A stretch of 43,538 nt of DNA. Source: Caulobacterales bacterium (lineage in GTDB: Bacteria > Pseudomonadota > Alphaproteobacteria > Caulobacterales > Caulobacteraceae). Shown here piece after piece: positions 1 through 8,526 of this stretch. The position numbers and the translations under genes were made by a program. The stretch's first letter is position 1. Every line of letters begins with the position of its first letter. Under the pieces are notes generated by a model. That model was not told where the DNA came from. It made no database searches and worked only from the letters and a program-made list of their open reading frames with translations. The stretch covers positions 1 to 43,538 of the forward strand of contig CANJOB010000005.1 in assembly GCA_947475655.1 (NCBI GenBank), in the 5' to 3' direction.

Positions 1-1103
1 CGGCGGTGGCGATGATGACCCGCTCGATGCGGGCGGACCTCGGGGTGATGATCAGCGCCAGCCACAACAATTTCGAGGACAACGGCATCAAGCTGTTCGG
101 CCCCGACGGCTTCAAGCTCAGCGACGAGCAGGAACTGGGCATCGAGGCCTTCATGGACGAGGGCCTGCAGGAAGGTCTTGCGGCGCCGCGGGGCCTTGGC
201 CGGGTGGTGCGGATCGACGACGCCCAGGCCCGCTATGTCGAGATCGTCAAGGCGACCTTCCCGCGCAACTTCAGCCTGTCGGGCCTGAGGGTGGTGATCG
301 ACTGCGCCAACGGCGCCGCCTACCGCGTGGCGCCCACCGCCCTTTATGAGTTGGGCGCGGAGGTGATCGAGATCGGCGTCACCCCCAACGGTATGAACAT
401 CAACGAGGAGTGCGGCTCGACCCATCCGGGGGCCATGAGCCGGGCGGTGAAGGACTACCGCGCCGACATCGGCATCGCCCTGGACGGCGACGCCGACCGG
501 CTGGTGATCTGCGACGAGAAGGGCGAGGTCGTTGACGGCGACCAGATCATGGCCCTGATCGCCGGCGCCTGGGCCAAGGAAGGCCGCTTGCAGGCCGGCG
601 GGGTGGTGGCCACCGTGATGTCCAACCTGGGGCTGGAGCGGTTCTTGCAGCACAAGGGCCTGAGCCTGGAGCGCACCGCGGTCGGCGACCGCTATGTGAT
701 GCAGCGGATGCGCGAAGGCGGCTTCAACCTCGGCGGCGAGCAGAGCGGCCACCTGATCCTGTCCGACTTTTCCACCACGGGCGACGGCCTGATCGCCGCC
801 CTGCAGGTGCTGGCGGTGCTGATCACCGAGGACAAGCCGATGAGCGCCCTGGCCCGCCAGTTCGAGCCGGCCCCGCAGCGGCTGGAGAACGTGCGCCACA
901 GCGGCGGCAAGCCGTTGGAGAACGCCAAGGTCAAGGACGCCATCGCCACGGCGGAAGCCAAGCTGACCGGCACGGGCCGGCTGGTGGTGCGGGCCTCGGG
1001 CACCGAACCCCTGATCCGCATCATGGCCGAGGGCGACGACGAGAAGCTGGTCGAGCGCCTGGTCAAGGACATCGCCGGGGCGGTGAAGGCCGCGGCCTCC
1101 TAA
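1..1103 (+). CDS. glmM: Phosphoglucosamine mutase, 5' end missing
   Basis: Interconverts glucosamine-6-phosphate and glucosamine-1-phosphate on the cytoplasmic route to UDP-GlcNAc, which feeds peptidoglycan and lipid A. The reading frame is open from base 3, so the gene begins before the window; roughly the first 80 residues of a ~450-residue enzyme are missing. The visible part begins just before the catalytic phosphoserine motif (ISASHNN), followed by the metal loop DGDADR and the C-terminal phosphate-binding [10 protein letters not shown]. The SASHN motif and the family-typical C-terminus separate it from the AlgC-like mutase at 3428-4927. The start codon and promoter lie outside the window. 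Confidence 0.95.
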   Translation, partial: AVAMMTRSMRADLGVMISASHNNFEDNGIKLFGPDGFKLSDEQELGIEAFMDEGLQEGLAAPRGLGRVVRIDDAQARYVEIVKATFPRNFSLSGLRVVIDCANGAAYRVAPTALYELGAEVIEIGVTPNGMNINEECGSTHPGAMSRAVKDYRADIGIALDGDADRLVICDEKGEVVDGDQIMALIAGAWAKEGRLQAGGVVATVMSNLGLERFLQHKGLSLERTAVGDRYVMQRMREGGFNLGGEQSGHLILSDFSTTGDGLIAALQVLAVLITEDKPMSALARQFEPAPQRLENVRHSGGKPLENAKVKDAIATAEAKLTGTGRLVVRASGTEPLIRIMAEGDDEKLVERLVKDIAGAVKAAAS

Positions 1104-1152
1104 ATTCCGAACGGATGAGCGGAATGATTTGACTCCCTTCCGCACCCCTCGT

Positions 1153-1171
1153 TTTAAACTAAACGATTAAA
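1153..1171 (+). promoter_or_regulatory. Candidate ArsR-type operator
   Basis: An AT-rich island in otherwise GC-rich DNA carries the inverted repeat TTTAA-N9-TTAAA, 12 bp before the ATG of the ArsR-family gene. ArsR/SmtB proteins bind short imperfect palindromes overlapping their own promoters, so autoregulation is a reasonable inference. An overlapping palindrome CGTTT-N6-AAACG (1150-1165) is an alternative reading. No binding data. Confidence 0.4.
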
Positions 1172-1183
1172 TACGAGCACCCC

Positions 1184-1558
1184 ATGGCCTCCGACGCTCT
1201 CAGCAGCACCCTGTCCGCCCTGGCCGATCCGACGCGCCGAGCGATCCTGGCGCGGCTGGCGCTGGGCGAAGCCTCGGTCTCCGACCTGGCGCAACCGTTC
1301 GCGATGAGCCTGCCGGCGGTGAGCAAGCACCTGAAGGTTCTGGAGAAGGCCGGGCTGATCGCCCGCGGCCGCGAAGCGCAGTGGCGGCCGTGCCGCCTGA
1401 GCCCCGAGCCGTTGCGCGCCGTCGACACATGGCTCGAAGACTATCGCCGGCTCTGGGAGGACCGCCTCGACCGGCTCGAGGACCATATCGCCAAGATGAA
1501 GAAGGAGAGATCGTGTCGGAAACCCAGGCCGAAATGGTGGAGCGCGACATTGAACTGA
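1184..1558 (+). CDS. ArsR-family winged-helix transcriptional regulator
   Basis: A 124-residue winged-helix repressor. Residues ~8-85 form the ArsR fold, including ADPTRRAIL and the recognition helix region SLPAVSKHLKVLEKAGLI. There is no obvious Cys pair for metal sensing, so the ligand is probably not an arsenite-type metal. The gene overlaps the next one by 46 bp in another frame. The ArsR plus SRPBCC/AHSA1 pairing is very common and usually autoregulated. The last ~15 residues lie in the overlap and look non-conserved. Confidence 0.9.
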   Translation: MASDALSSTLSALADPTRRAILARLALGEASVSDLAQPFAMSLPAVSKHLKVLEKAGLIARGREAQWRPCRLSPEPLRAVDTWLEDYRRLWEDRLDRLEDHIAKMKKERSCRKPRPKWWSATLN

Positions 1559-1986
1559 AGCGCGTGATCGACGCGCCCGTGGCCCTGGTCTGGGCCGCCT
1601 GGACCGATCCGGAACACCTGATGCATTGGTGGGGCCCGCACCACTTCACCGCGCCGGAATGCACGGTCGACCTGCGCGTCGGCGGCCGCATCTACATGAT
1701 CATGAAGGGGCCGCAGGGTCCGGGCTTTCCCTGGGACGGTCACTTCATGGAGATCGTCGAGAACGAGAAGCTGGTCTTCACCAACCGGCCGCTGGGGCCG
1801 AACGGCGCGCCGCTCGCCGAGGGCCTGACCACCGTGACCTTTAAGGCCGTGGGCGCCAAGACCGAACTGACCATCCACTCGGCGGTGAAGACCAACATCA
1901 AGCCGATGATCGAGGGCATGGACGAGGGGTGGAAGCAGCAGACCGAGAAGATGGTCGCCTACATGGAGAAGGCGGGCCGCGCCTAA
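1513..1986 (+). CDS. SRPBCC (AHSA1-like) domain protein
   Basis: A 157-residue START/Bet v1-like ligand-binding fold of the AHSA1 family (ELKRVIDAPVALVWAAWTDPEHLMHWWGP near the N-terminus). Members bind hydrophobic ligands or act as accessory proteins; no enzymatic activity can be assigned. I chose the GTG at 1513 because GAAGGAGA lies just upstream and the conserved fold begins a few residues later; the frame stays open to 1381 but that part is shadow of the ArsR gene. Co-transcribed with the ArsR regulator. Its TAA overlaps the TAG of the convergent ugd gene by 3 bp. Confidence 0.85.
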   Translation: MSETQAEMVERDIELKRVIDAPVALVWAAWTDPEHLMHWWGPHHFTAPECTVDLRVGGRIYMIMKGPQGPGFPWDGHFMEIVENEKLVFTNRPLGPNGAPLAEGLTTVTFKAVGAKTELTIHSAVKTNIKPMIEGMDEGWKQQTEKMVAYMEKAGRA

Positions 1987-3317
1987 CCCTTCGAAGCGCC
2001 GCGGCCGATGCTGGAGTAGCGGAAGCCGCGGATGCGCATGTCGTCGGGCCGGTAGATGTTGCGCAGGTCGATCACCACGGGGCTGCGCATCAAGAGCTTG
2101 ATGCGGTCGAGGTCCAGCGCCCGGAACTGGTCCCACTCTGTGATGATCACCACCGCGTCGGCGTCCTGCACCGCGTCGTACGGCCCGTCCTTGAAGTCCA
2201 CGCTCTTCAGCAGGGCGCCGGCCTCCTTCATGCCTTCCGGATCGAAGGCCTGTATTTTAGCGCCCAGGGCCTGCAGCGCCGGGATGATGTCCAGGCTCGG
2301 CGCGTCGCGCATGTCGTCGGTGTTCGGCTTAAAGGTCAGGCCAAGCACGCCGATGGTCTTGCCGGAAAGCTCGCCGTCCAGCGCCTCGGACACGCGCGTC
2401 GCCATGGCCTTCTTGCGGGCGTCGTTGATCGCCACCGTGGTCTCGATCAGCCGCACCGGGCTGCCGGCGTCGGTGGCGGTGCGGACGAGGGCGATGGTGT
2501 CCTTGGGAAAGCACGACCCGCCGTAGCCGGGGCCGGCGTGCAGGAACTTGGAACCGATGCGGTTGTCCAGGCCGATGCCCTTCGACACCTGCTGCACGTC
2601 GGCGCCCAGGGCCTCGCACAGGTCGGCCATCTCGTTGATGAAGGTGATCTTCATGGCCAGGAAGGCGTTGGCCGCATATTTGATCAGCTCGCTGGTGCGG
2701 CGGCCGGTGAACAGGATCGGCGTCTCGTTCAGGTTCAGCGGCCGGTAGAGTTCGGTCATCACCTTGCGGGCGCGCTCGTCCTCCTTGCCATCGATCGGAT
2801 TGACGCCGACCACCACGCGGTCTGGCCGCTTGAAGTCGCTGATCGCCGCGCCCTCGCGCAGGAATTCCGGGTTGGAGACCACGGCGAACTCGGCTTGCGG
2901 GTTCACGCGGCGGATGATGGCCTCTATCTCGTCGCCGGCGCCCACCGGCACGGTCGACTTGGTCACCACCACCGTATAGCCGCGCATTTGCCGGGCGATC
3001 TCCTCGGCGGCGGCATAGACGTAGGAAAGATCGGCGTGGCCGTCGCCGCGGCGCGACGGGGTGCCGACGGCGATGAACACCGCGTCGGCCTCGGCCACCG
3101 CCTTGGCGGCGTCGCAGTCGAAGGAGAGGCGGCCCTCGCGGGCGTTGCGGGCGATCAGGTCGTCCAGGCCAGGCTCGTAGATCGGCGACTCGCCTGCCCG
3201 TAGCCGGTCGACCTTGGCCTGATCCTTGTCGACGCAGCAGACGACGTGGCCGAAGTCGGCGAAGCAGGCGCCGGACACCAGCCCCACATAGCCCGCCCCG
3301 ATCATGGCCACGCGCAT
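1983..3317 (-). CDS. ugd: UDP-glucose 6-dehydrogenase
   Basis: Oxidises UDP-glucose to UDP-glucuronate with two NAD+, supplying uronic acid precursors for exopolysaccharide or LPS. At 444 residues it has the usual length. The Rossmann motif GAGYVG is at residues 8-13, and the catalytic cysteine lies in GGSCFPKDT. The UDP-binding C-terminal domain is present (LGLTFKPNTDDMRDAPS). The start is supported by AAGGGA a few bases upstream. The phosphomanno/glucomutase and KdsD-type isomerase follow on the same strand further upstream, consistent with a sugar-nucleotide cluster. A GATTC (GANTC) site lies at 3321-3325 in the leader. Confidence 0.95.
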   Translation of the reverse strand: MRVAMIGAGYVGLVSGACFADFGHVVCCVDKDQAKVDRLRAGESPIYEPGLDDLIARNAREGRLSFDCDAAKAVAEADAVFIAVGTPSRRGDGHADLSYVYAAAEEIARQMRGYTVVVTKSTVPVGAGDEIEAIIRRVNPQAEFAVVSNPEFLREGAAISDFKRPDRVVVGVNPIDGKEDERARKVMTELYRPLNLNETPILFTGRRTSELIKYAANAFLAMKITFINEMADLCEALGADVQQVSKGIGLDNRIGSKFLHAGPGYGGSCFPKDTIALVRTATDAGSPVRLIETTVAINDARKKAMATRVSEALDGELSGKTIGVLGLTFKPNTDDMRDAPSLDIIPALQALGAKIQAFDPEGMKEAGALLKSVDFKDGPYDAVQDADAVVIITEWDQFRALDLDRIKLLMRSPVVIDLRNIYRPDDMRIRGFRYSSIGRGASKG

Positions 3318-3427
3318 GGCGATTCCCTTTTCTTGGTCCGTCCGGGCTTTGGCACGGGCGCGAGCCTACGCCAAGGGGCGCACAAAACCGTCACAGATCA
3401 AGAACGCGGCACCGCCGCCGGCCGCTC

Positions 3428-4927
3428 CTAAATTTCCTGGTTGTAGGCCCCGACCTCGGGGTGCCTGGCCAGCCGCGGCTTCACCTCCTTGCGGAACAGG
3501 TCGCGCATGTCGTCCTCCGACCGCATGCTCTCGACCACCACCACCATCTCCGGCTTGTTGGATGAGGCGCGGACCAGGACCCAGGAGCCGTCCTCCAGCT
3601 GCACGCGCACGCCGTTGACGGTGATGACGTCCTTGATCTTGCGGCCCAGGATCGTCCCGCCCGATTTGGCCAGGTCTTCGTATTCCTTCACGATCCTGGC
3701 GACGACGTCATACTTCACCTCATCAGCGGCGTGCGGGCTCATGGTCAGCGAGGTGTAGGCCGGCGGCAGGCTCTTTCGCAGTTCGCTGAGCTTCTTGCCG
3801 GGGTTGCGGTCCAGCATGGCCAGGATCGCCGCGGCGGCGGTGAGGGCGCAGTCGTAGCCGCGGCCAAGTTCCCCGCTGAGGAAGAAGTGGCCGCTCTTTT
3901 CGAAGCCGGCCAGCGCGTTCAGCTCGGCGGTCTTACGCTTGATGTAACTGTGGCCGGTCTTCCAGTAGACGGTGGTGCAGCCGTTCTCGGCCAGTATGGG
4001 ATCGGTGGCGTAAAGCCCCGTGGATTTCACGTCGACGATGAAGGTGGCGCCCTTGTGCAGCGGGGCCAGGTCGCGAGCCAGCATCAGGCCGATCTTGTCG
4101 GCGAAGATCTCCTCGCCGGCGTCGTCGACCACGCCGCAGCGGTCGCCGTCGCCGTCGAAACCCAGGCACAGATCAGCGCCGTGCTCGCGCACCGCCTTGG
4201 CCATGTCGACCAGCATCTCGTGGTCTTCGGGGTTGGGATTGTAGCGCGGGAAATTGTAGTCGAGGTTCGTATCCATCTCGATCACTTCGCAGCCCATCCG
4301 GCGCAGGGCCTCGGGCGCGAAGGCGCCGGCGGTGCCGTTGCCGCAGGCCGCCACAACCTTGATCGGGTGTTTGAGCTGCACACGCGCCGCCACGTCGGCG
4401 ATGTAGCGTTCGGCCACGCCCTCGACGCGGATCAGCTTGCCGCCGTCGCGCTCTTTGAAGGCGCCGTTCAGCACGATGTCCTTCAGGGCGCCCATCTCGT
4501 CAGGGCCGAAGGTGAGCGGGCGCTGGGCGCCCATCTTCACCCCGGTCCAGCCGTTCTCGTTGTGGCTGGCGGTGACCATGGCCACGCAGGGAACGTCGAG
4601 ATCGAACTGGGCGAAATAGGCCACCGGCGACAGGGCCAGGCCGATGTCGTGCACCTCGCAGCCGGCGCTGAGCAGGCCGAGCGTCAGAGCCTGTTTGATG
4701 GTCAGGGAATAGGCGCGGAAGTCGTGGCCGACGACGATGCGCGAGAGGCCCTGTTGCTGGATGTAGGTCCCCAGCCCCAGGCCGAGCGCCTGCACGCCGA
4801 GCAGGTTGATGTCGGGCCCAAACAGCCAGCGCGCGTCGTACTCGCGAAAGCCCGTGGCCTTGACCAGAGGCTCGTTTTCGTAGGCGGCGGTGTTGGGGAT
4901 CAGGTCGCTGCGGGGCTTGCCGAACAT
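3428..4927 (-). CDS. Phosphomannomutase/phosphoglucomutase
   Basis: An alpha-D-phosphohexomutase of 499 residues that interconverts hexose 6- and 1-phosphates (mannose and/or glucose), feeding GDP-mannose or UDP-glucose synthesis. Domains 1-4 are complete: phosphoserine loop TASHNENGWTGVK, metal loop DGDGDRCGV, sugar-specificity loop in FEKSGHFF, and C-terminal phosphate clamp RASSNKPE. ManB/AlgC/Pgm-type substrate preference cannot be decided from sequence. It lies 110 bp upstream of ugd on the same strand, so supply of glucose-1-phosphate for UDP-glucose is a plausible role. The Shine-Dalgarno is weak (GAGTGA). Confidence 0.92.
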   Translation of the reverse strand: MFGKPRSDLIPNTAAYENEPLVKATGFREYDARWLFGPDINLLGVQALGLGLGTYIQQQGLSRIVVGHDFRAYSLTIKQALTLGLLSAGCEVHDIGLALSPVAYFAQFDLDVPCVAMVTASHNENGWTGVKMGAQRPLTFGPDEMGALKDIVLNGAFKERDGGKLIRVEGVAERYIADVAARVQLKHPIKVVAACGNGTAGAFAPEALRRMGCEVIEMDTNLDYNFPRYNPNPEDHEMLVDMAKAVREHGADLCLGFDGDGDRCGVVDDAGEEIFADKIGLMLARDLAPLHKGATFIVDVKSTGLYATDPILAENGCTTVYWKTGHSYIKRKTAELNALAGFEKSGHFFLSGELGRGYDCALTAAAAILAMLDRNPGKKLSELRKSLPPAYTSLTMSPHAADEVKYDVVARIVKEYEDLAKSGGTILGRKIKDVITVNGVRVQLEDGSWVLVRASSNKPEMVVVVESMRSEDDMRDLFRKEVKPRLARHPEVGAYNQEI

Positions 4928-4998
4928 CTAGGTTTCACTCGTCGTTGAAGGCGGTTTGCGCGGCGGGTTAGCGCGGCCGCGTCACAAAGGTTGCAGCG

Positions 4999-5961
4999 CT
5001 AGATCACGCCCGCGCGCAGCAGGTCGTGGATGTGCAATATGCCGACCGGCTTGCTGTTCTCGACCACGAAAAGCACGGTGGTCGGCGGGGCGCGGTCGGT
5101 CATCAGCCGCAACGCCTCCGCGGCCAGCATGTCGGGGGCGACGACTTTCGGTCCACGCGTCATCACCTCGCCGGCGGTGTGGGTCAGCAGGCCGTCGATG
5201 TGGCGGCGCAGATCGCCGTCGGTGATCACGCCCTGCAGGGCGCCGGCCGCGTCGCAGACGCCGACGATGCCGAACCGCTTCTGGGTCATGGTCAGGATCG
5301 CTTCCGCCATGGGAACGCTGGGGGCGGTGAGGGGCAGCTCGCCCCCTTTGTGCATCAGCTCGCCGACGGTGCGCAGCATGGCGCCGAGCTTGCCGCCGGG
5401 ATGCAGCAGGCCGAACTCCTGCGGGGTGAAGCCGCGCCGCTCGATGAGGGCCACCGCCAGGGCGTCTCCTAAGGCCATCTGCAGGGTGGTGGAGGTGGTG
5501 GGGGCGTTCAGCACATCGGCGGCTTCGGGCACATCCGGCAGCAGCAGCAGGATGTCGGCGGCGCGGCCCAGGGCGCTGTCGGCGGCGGCGGTGATGGCGA
5601 TCAGGGGGATGCCGAAGCGCTTGGCGTAGGCGATCAGGTCGGCCAGCTCGCGCGTCTCGCCGGTCTTGGAGAGGGCCAGCACCACATCGCCGGCGCCGAT
5701 CATCCCTAAGTCCCCATGGCTGGCCTCGCCGGCATGGACAAACAGGGCCGGGGCGCCGGTGGAGGCCAGTGTGGCGGCGATCTTGCGCCCGACGTGGCCG
5801 CTCTTGCCGACCCCGGTCAGGACGATGCGCCCGGCAGCCTCGCCCATCCGCTCCACGGCCTGGCGGAACGGCTCGCCCAGGGCCTGCGCCATGCCACTCA
5901 GGGCTTGCGCCTCCTGGGCCAGCACCCGCCGGCCCACGGCCACCGCATCGAAATCGCTCAT
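4999..5961 (-). CDS. kdsD: Arabinose-5-phosphate isomerase, KpsF/GutQ family
   Basis: A 320-residue SIS-domain sugar isomerase followed by two CBS domains, converting ribulose-5-phosphate to arabinose-5-phosphate, the first step toward Kdo of LPS. The SIS domain shows GVGKSGHVGRKIAATLAS and the SKTGET loop; the CBS pair occupies the C-terminal third (LMHKGGELPL..., VMTRGPKVV...). I placed the start at ATG 5961, which overlaps the TAA of the upstream 90-residue gene (TAATG), indicating translational coupling. The frame is open further upstream to 6243, but that stretch is the antisense-frame shadow of the small gene. Family identity is firm; Kdo rather than capsule use is inferred. Confidence 0.92.
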   Translation of the reverse strand: MSDFDAVAVGRRVLAQEAQALSGMAQALGEPFRQAVERMGEAAGRIVLTGVGKSGHVGRKIAATLASTGAPALFVHAGEASHGDLGMIGAGDVVLALSKTGETRELADLIAYAKRFGIPLIAITAAADSALGRAADILLLLPDVPEAADVLNAPTTSTTLQMALGDALAVALIERRGFTPQEFGLLHPGGKLGAMLRTVGELMHKGGELPLTAPSVPMAEAILTMTQKRFGIVGVCDAAGALQGVITDGDLRRHIDGLLTHTAGEVMTRGPKVVAPDMLAAEALRLMTDRAPPTTVLFVVENSKPVGILHIHDLLRAGVI

Positions 5962-6233
5962 TACTGCAGGCCCGGGGTCGGGGTGGCGGCCGCGGCCGGA
6001 GCCACTACCGGCGCCGAGGCGCCGGCCACGGCGGCGGCGGCCTCGGCCTGGCGGCGCATGGCCTGGTCGTATTCGCGTTTCATCGCCGCCTGCATTTCCG
6101 GGGTTTGCTGGATGGGGGTGTGGCCGAACGGGCCGATCGAGCGCGCCCCGTATCCCTGAGGCCAGATCATCGCCAGGGCAATGATGGCGACGGCGGCCAG
6201 GGCGATCAGCGGAAGGGCGAAGCGGTCGAGCAT
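5961..6233 (-). CDS. Small single-pass membrane protein, Ala-rich tail
   Basis: A 90-residue protein not recognised as a named family. Residues ~5-24 form one hydrophobic helix ([18 protein letters not shown]), followed by a short polar stretch, a charged helical segment ([20 protein letters not shown]) and an Ala/Pro-rich low-complexity tail. The predicted topology is a periplasmic C-terminus. The start is supported by GAGGGG just upstream. Its stop overlaps the kdsD start as TAATG, so the two proteins are made together, which suggests but does not prove a link to envelope sugar synthesis. Confidence 0.7.
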   Translation of the reverse strand: MLDRFALPLIALAAVAIIALAMIWPQGYGARSIGPFGHTPIQQTPEMQAAMKREYDQAMRRQAEAAAAVAGASAPVVAPAAAATPTPGLQ

Positions 6234-6328
6234 GGCCCCTCATAGCAGCGCCGCCCGCCGCTGAAAACTTGACGCGTGCCGGCCTTAGGCTCTACCCGCC
6301 CGGTCTGCCCCGCCGCCGGAGACCAAGC

Positions 6329-7039
6329 ATGTCCATCCTCGTCCTGCTCCGCCATGGCCAAAGCCAATGGAACCTGGAGAACCGCTTCACCGGCTGGGTC
6401 GACGTTGACCTCACGCCCGAGGGCGAGGCCCAGGCCAGGAGCGCCGGGGAGCAGATCGCGGCGGCGGGGATCAGGTTCGACAGGGCCTACAGCTCGGTCC
6501 TGACCCGCGCCAACCGCACCGCGCAGATCGCCCTGGACGCGGCGGGCCAGGGCAGCTTGCCGCTGATCCGCGACTGGCGACTGAACGAGCGCCACTACGG
6601 CGGTCTCACCGGCCTGAACAAGGCCGAGACCGCGGCCCTGCACGGGGACGATCAGGTCAAGGTCTGGCGCCGCTCCTACGACGTGCCGCCGCCGCCCCTG
6701 GCGCCGGGGGGCGAATACGACTTCGCCGCCGACTCGCGCTACGCTGGCCAGGCCCTGCCCGACACCGAGAGCCTGAAGACCACGCTGGACCGGGTCGAGC
6801 CCTACTGGGACGCCGAGATCGCCCCGCGCCTGAAGGCCGGCGAGACCGTGCTGGTGGCGGCTCACGGCAATTCCCTGCGCGCCATCGTCAAGCTGCTGTT
6901 CGGGGTGGCGGACGACCGGATCGTCGACGTCGAGATTCCCACCGGCAACCCGCTGCTGATCGAACTGGACGCGAACCTCAAGCCGGTGGCCTCGCGCTAC
7001 CTCGATCCGGCCCGCGCCCAGCCGCTTCCCGCGCTGTAA
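6329..7039 (+). CDS. gpmA: 2,3-bisphosphoglycerate-dependent phosphoglycerate mutase
   Basis: Interconverts 3- and 2-phosphoglycerate in glycolysis and gluconeogenesis. At 236 residues it has the usual GpmA length. The catalytic phospho-histidine motif [10 protein letters not shown] is at residues 6-15, and the family signature NLENRFTGW follows. The second catalytic histidine lies in [12 protein letters not shown] chose ATG 6329 because GGAG sits upstream and the family starts at this point; the frame is open to 6269 but that extension is non-conserved. It is divergent from the small membrane protein gene, leaving about 95 bp for two promoters. Confidence 0.95.
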   Translation: MSILVLLRHGQSQWNLENRFTGWVDVDLTPEGEAQARSAGEQIAAAGIRFDRAYSSVLTRANRTAQIALDAAGQGSLPLIRDWRLNERHYGGLTGLNKAETAALHGDDQVKVWRRSYDVPPPPLAPGGEYDFAADSRYAGQALPDTESLKTTLDRVEPYWDAEIAPRLKAGETVLVAAHGNSLRAIVKLLFGVADDRIVDVEIPTGNPLLIELDANLKPVASRYLDPARAQPLPAL

Positions 7040-7113
7040 GCCCCTGGAAGGGCGGCGTTAATCCCCTGATGGCAGGGTGACAGGCTGTTATCCGCCCCTG
7101 GACCCACCCGCCC

Positions 7114-8373
7114 ATGTACGCCCTGCCCGCCGCCGGAGCTTCGCTCAAGCGCCTCAGCCAGACCGACGCCGACCTGATCTGCGCCAAGCACGACCGGCTG
7201 TGGTCGGCGCGCCAGGGCGGGGCGCGGGCGGTGTTCGCCTTCGCCGATCTGAGCGGCCTCAACCTGGCGGGCCGTGACCTGGCCGACGCCGACTTCTCCG
7301 GCGCGATCATGGAGAAGGTGATCCTGTCGGGGGCCAAGCTCGACAACGCCAACATGTTCGGGGCCGACCTGCAGAACGCCGTGCTGCGCGACGCCTCGAT
7401 GCGCCGCACCGATCTGCGCGGCGCCTGCCTGCGCGGCGCCGACCTGACCGGGGCCGATCTCTTTGAAGCCCACCTCAGGGAAGGCTCGATCGCGGCCGCC
7501 GACAAGGAAAAGGGCTTCCGGCTGCTGGAGCACGCCAACCGCAGCAACCAGGCTCAGGGCGTGATACTGGCGGGCGCCAATCTGGAGCGCTCGCGCCTGA
7601 CCGGCATCATCGCCATCAAGGCCGACTTCACCGACGCGGTGCTGAAGGACGCCAAGCTGGTGCGGGCTAACCTGAAACAGGCCACCATGACCGGCGCCAA
7701 CTTGGCCGGCGCCGACCTGTCGGGGGCCGACGTCTCCGGCGCCAACATGACCGACTGCATTCTGGTCGGGGCCAAGACCCTGCAGTGGAACGCCAGCAAC
7801 ACCAACCTCGCCGGCGCCCTGACCGACAAGGCGGCGGGCAAGGACATCAACGACCTGCCCTATGGCGACATGATCGCCGCCCACGCCCTGTGGTGTGAGA
7901 CCGGCGGGACGGAAGGCAGCCCCTCGGTGTTCGACCACGCCGACCTTCGTAACATCAAATCATTGAAATCATTGAATTTGACTGCCCTTTCCGGGCGCGG
8001 CGCGGTGTTCTACGGTCTCGACATGGAAGGCGTGCAGATGCAGGGCGCCATGCTGGAGGGGGCCGACCTTCGCGCCGCCAACCTGCGCCGGGCCGACCTG
8101 CGCGGCGCGCGCCTCAAGGGGGCCAAGCTGTCGGGCGCCGACCTGCGCGACGCCCAGCTGGGGCCGTTGCTGATCGCGCCGGAACGCACCCTGCCGTGCG
8201 ACCTGACCGGCGCGGCGCTGAAGAACGCCGACCTGGCCCGGGCCGACCTGCGCCAGGCGCGCCTGACCGGAGCCGACGTCAGCTGGGCCAACTTCACCAA
8301 CGCCTACCTCAAGGACGCCGATTTCACCGGTGCGGTCCGCGCCGGCGCGCGGGGCCTGGAAGATATCATCTAG
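7114..8373 (+). CDS. Pentapeptide-repeat protein, tandem paralogue 1
   Basis: A 419-residue protein built largely of A(D/N)LxX pentapeptides, which fold into a right-handed quadrilateral beta-helix. A short non-repeat N-terminus (LSQTDADLICAKHDRLW) precedes three repeat blocks at about residues 45-125, 150-245 and 270-415. They are separated by two non-repeat inserts: one around LREGSIAAADKEKG, and one containing MIAAHALWCETGGTEGS. No signal peptide or membrane segment is seen, so it is probably cytoplasmic. Function is unknown; some pentapeptide proteins mimic DNA and protect gyrase, but nothing here shows that. It has no good Shine-Dalgarno. It is paralogous to 8527-9792. Confidence 0.9.
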   Translation: MYALPAAGASLKRLSQTDADLICAKHDRLWSARQGGARAVFAFADLSGLNLAGRDLADADFSGAIMEKVILSGAKLDNANMFGADLQNAVLRDASMRRTDLRGACLRGADLTGADLFEAHLREGSIAAADKEKGFRLLEHANRSNQAQGVILAGANLERSRLTGIIAIKADFTDAVLKDAKLVRANLKQATMTGANLAGADLSGADVSGANMTDCILVGAKTLQWNASNTNLAGALTDKAAGKDINDLPYGDMIAAHALWCETGGTEGSPSVFDHADLRNIKSLKSLNLTALSGRGAVFYGLDMEGVQMQGAMLEGADLRAANLRRADLRGARLKGAKLSGADLRDAQLGPLLIAPERTLPCDLTGAALKNADLARADLRQARLTGADVSWANFTNAYLKDADFTGAVRAGARGLEDII

Positions 8374-8526
8374 CGGCGCCTTTAGTTACTCATATCGCGG
8401 AAAAAAGCCGGTCCCAGCGGCATGTTTGAACGCGTCTTAACCCTTCGGTTGCGGTTGGCGGCTTAGGTTCTGGCTCATCGGAGCGCCGTCACGGCGTGCG
8501 CCCGATCGGGGAATGCCAGAGCAAAG

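Noticed and set aside
3731-4948. 405-residue open frame antisense to the phosphomanno/glucomutase gene
   Set aside because: It mirrors the mutase codons, has no recognisable domain, and overlaps a clear enzyme gene fully.
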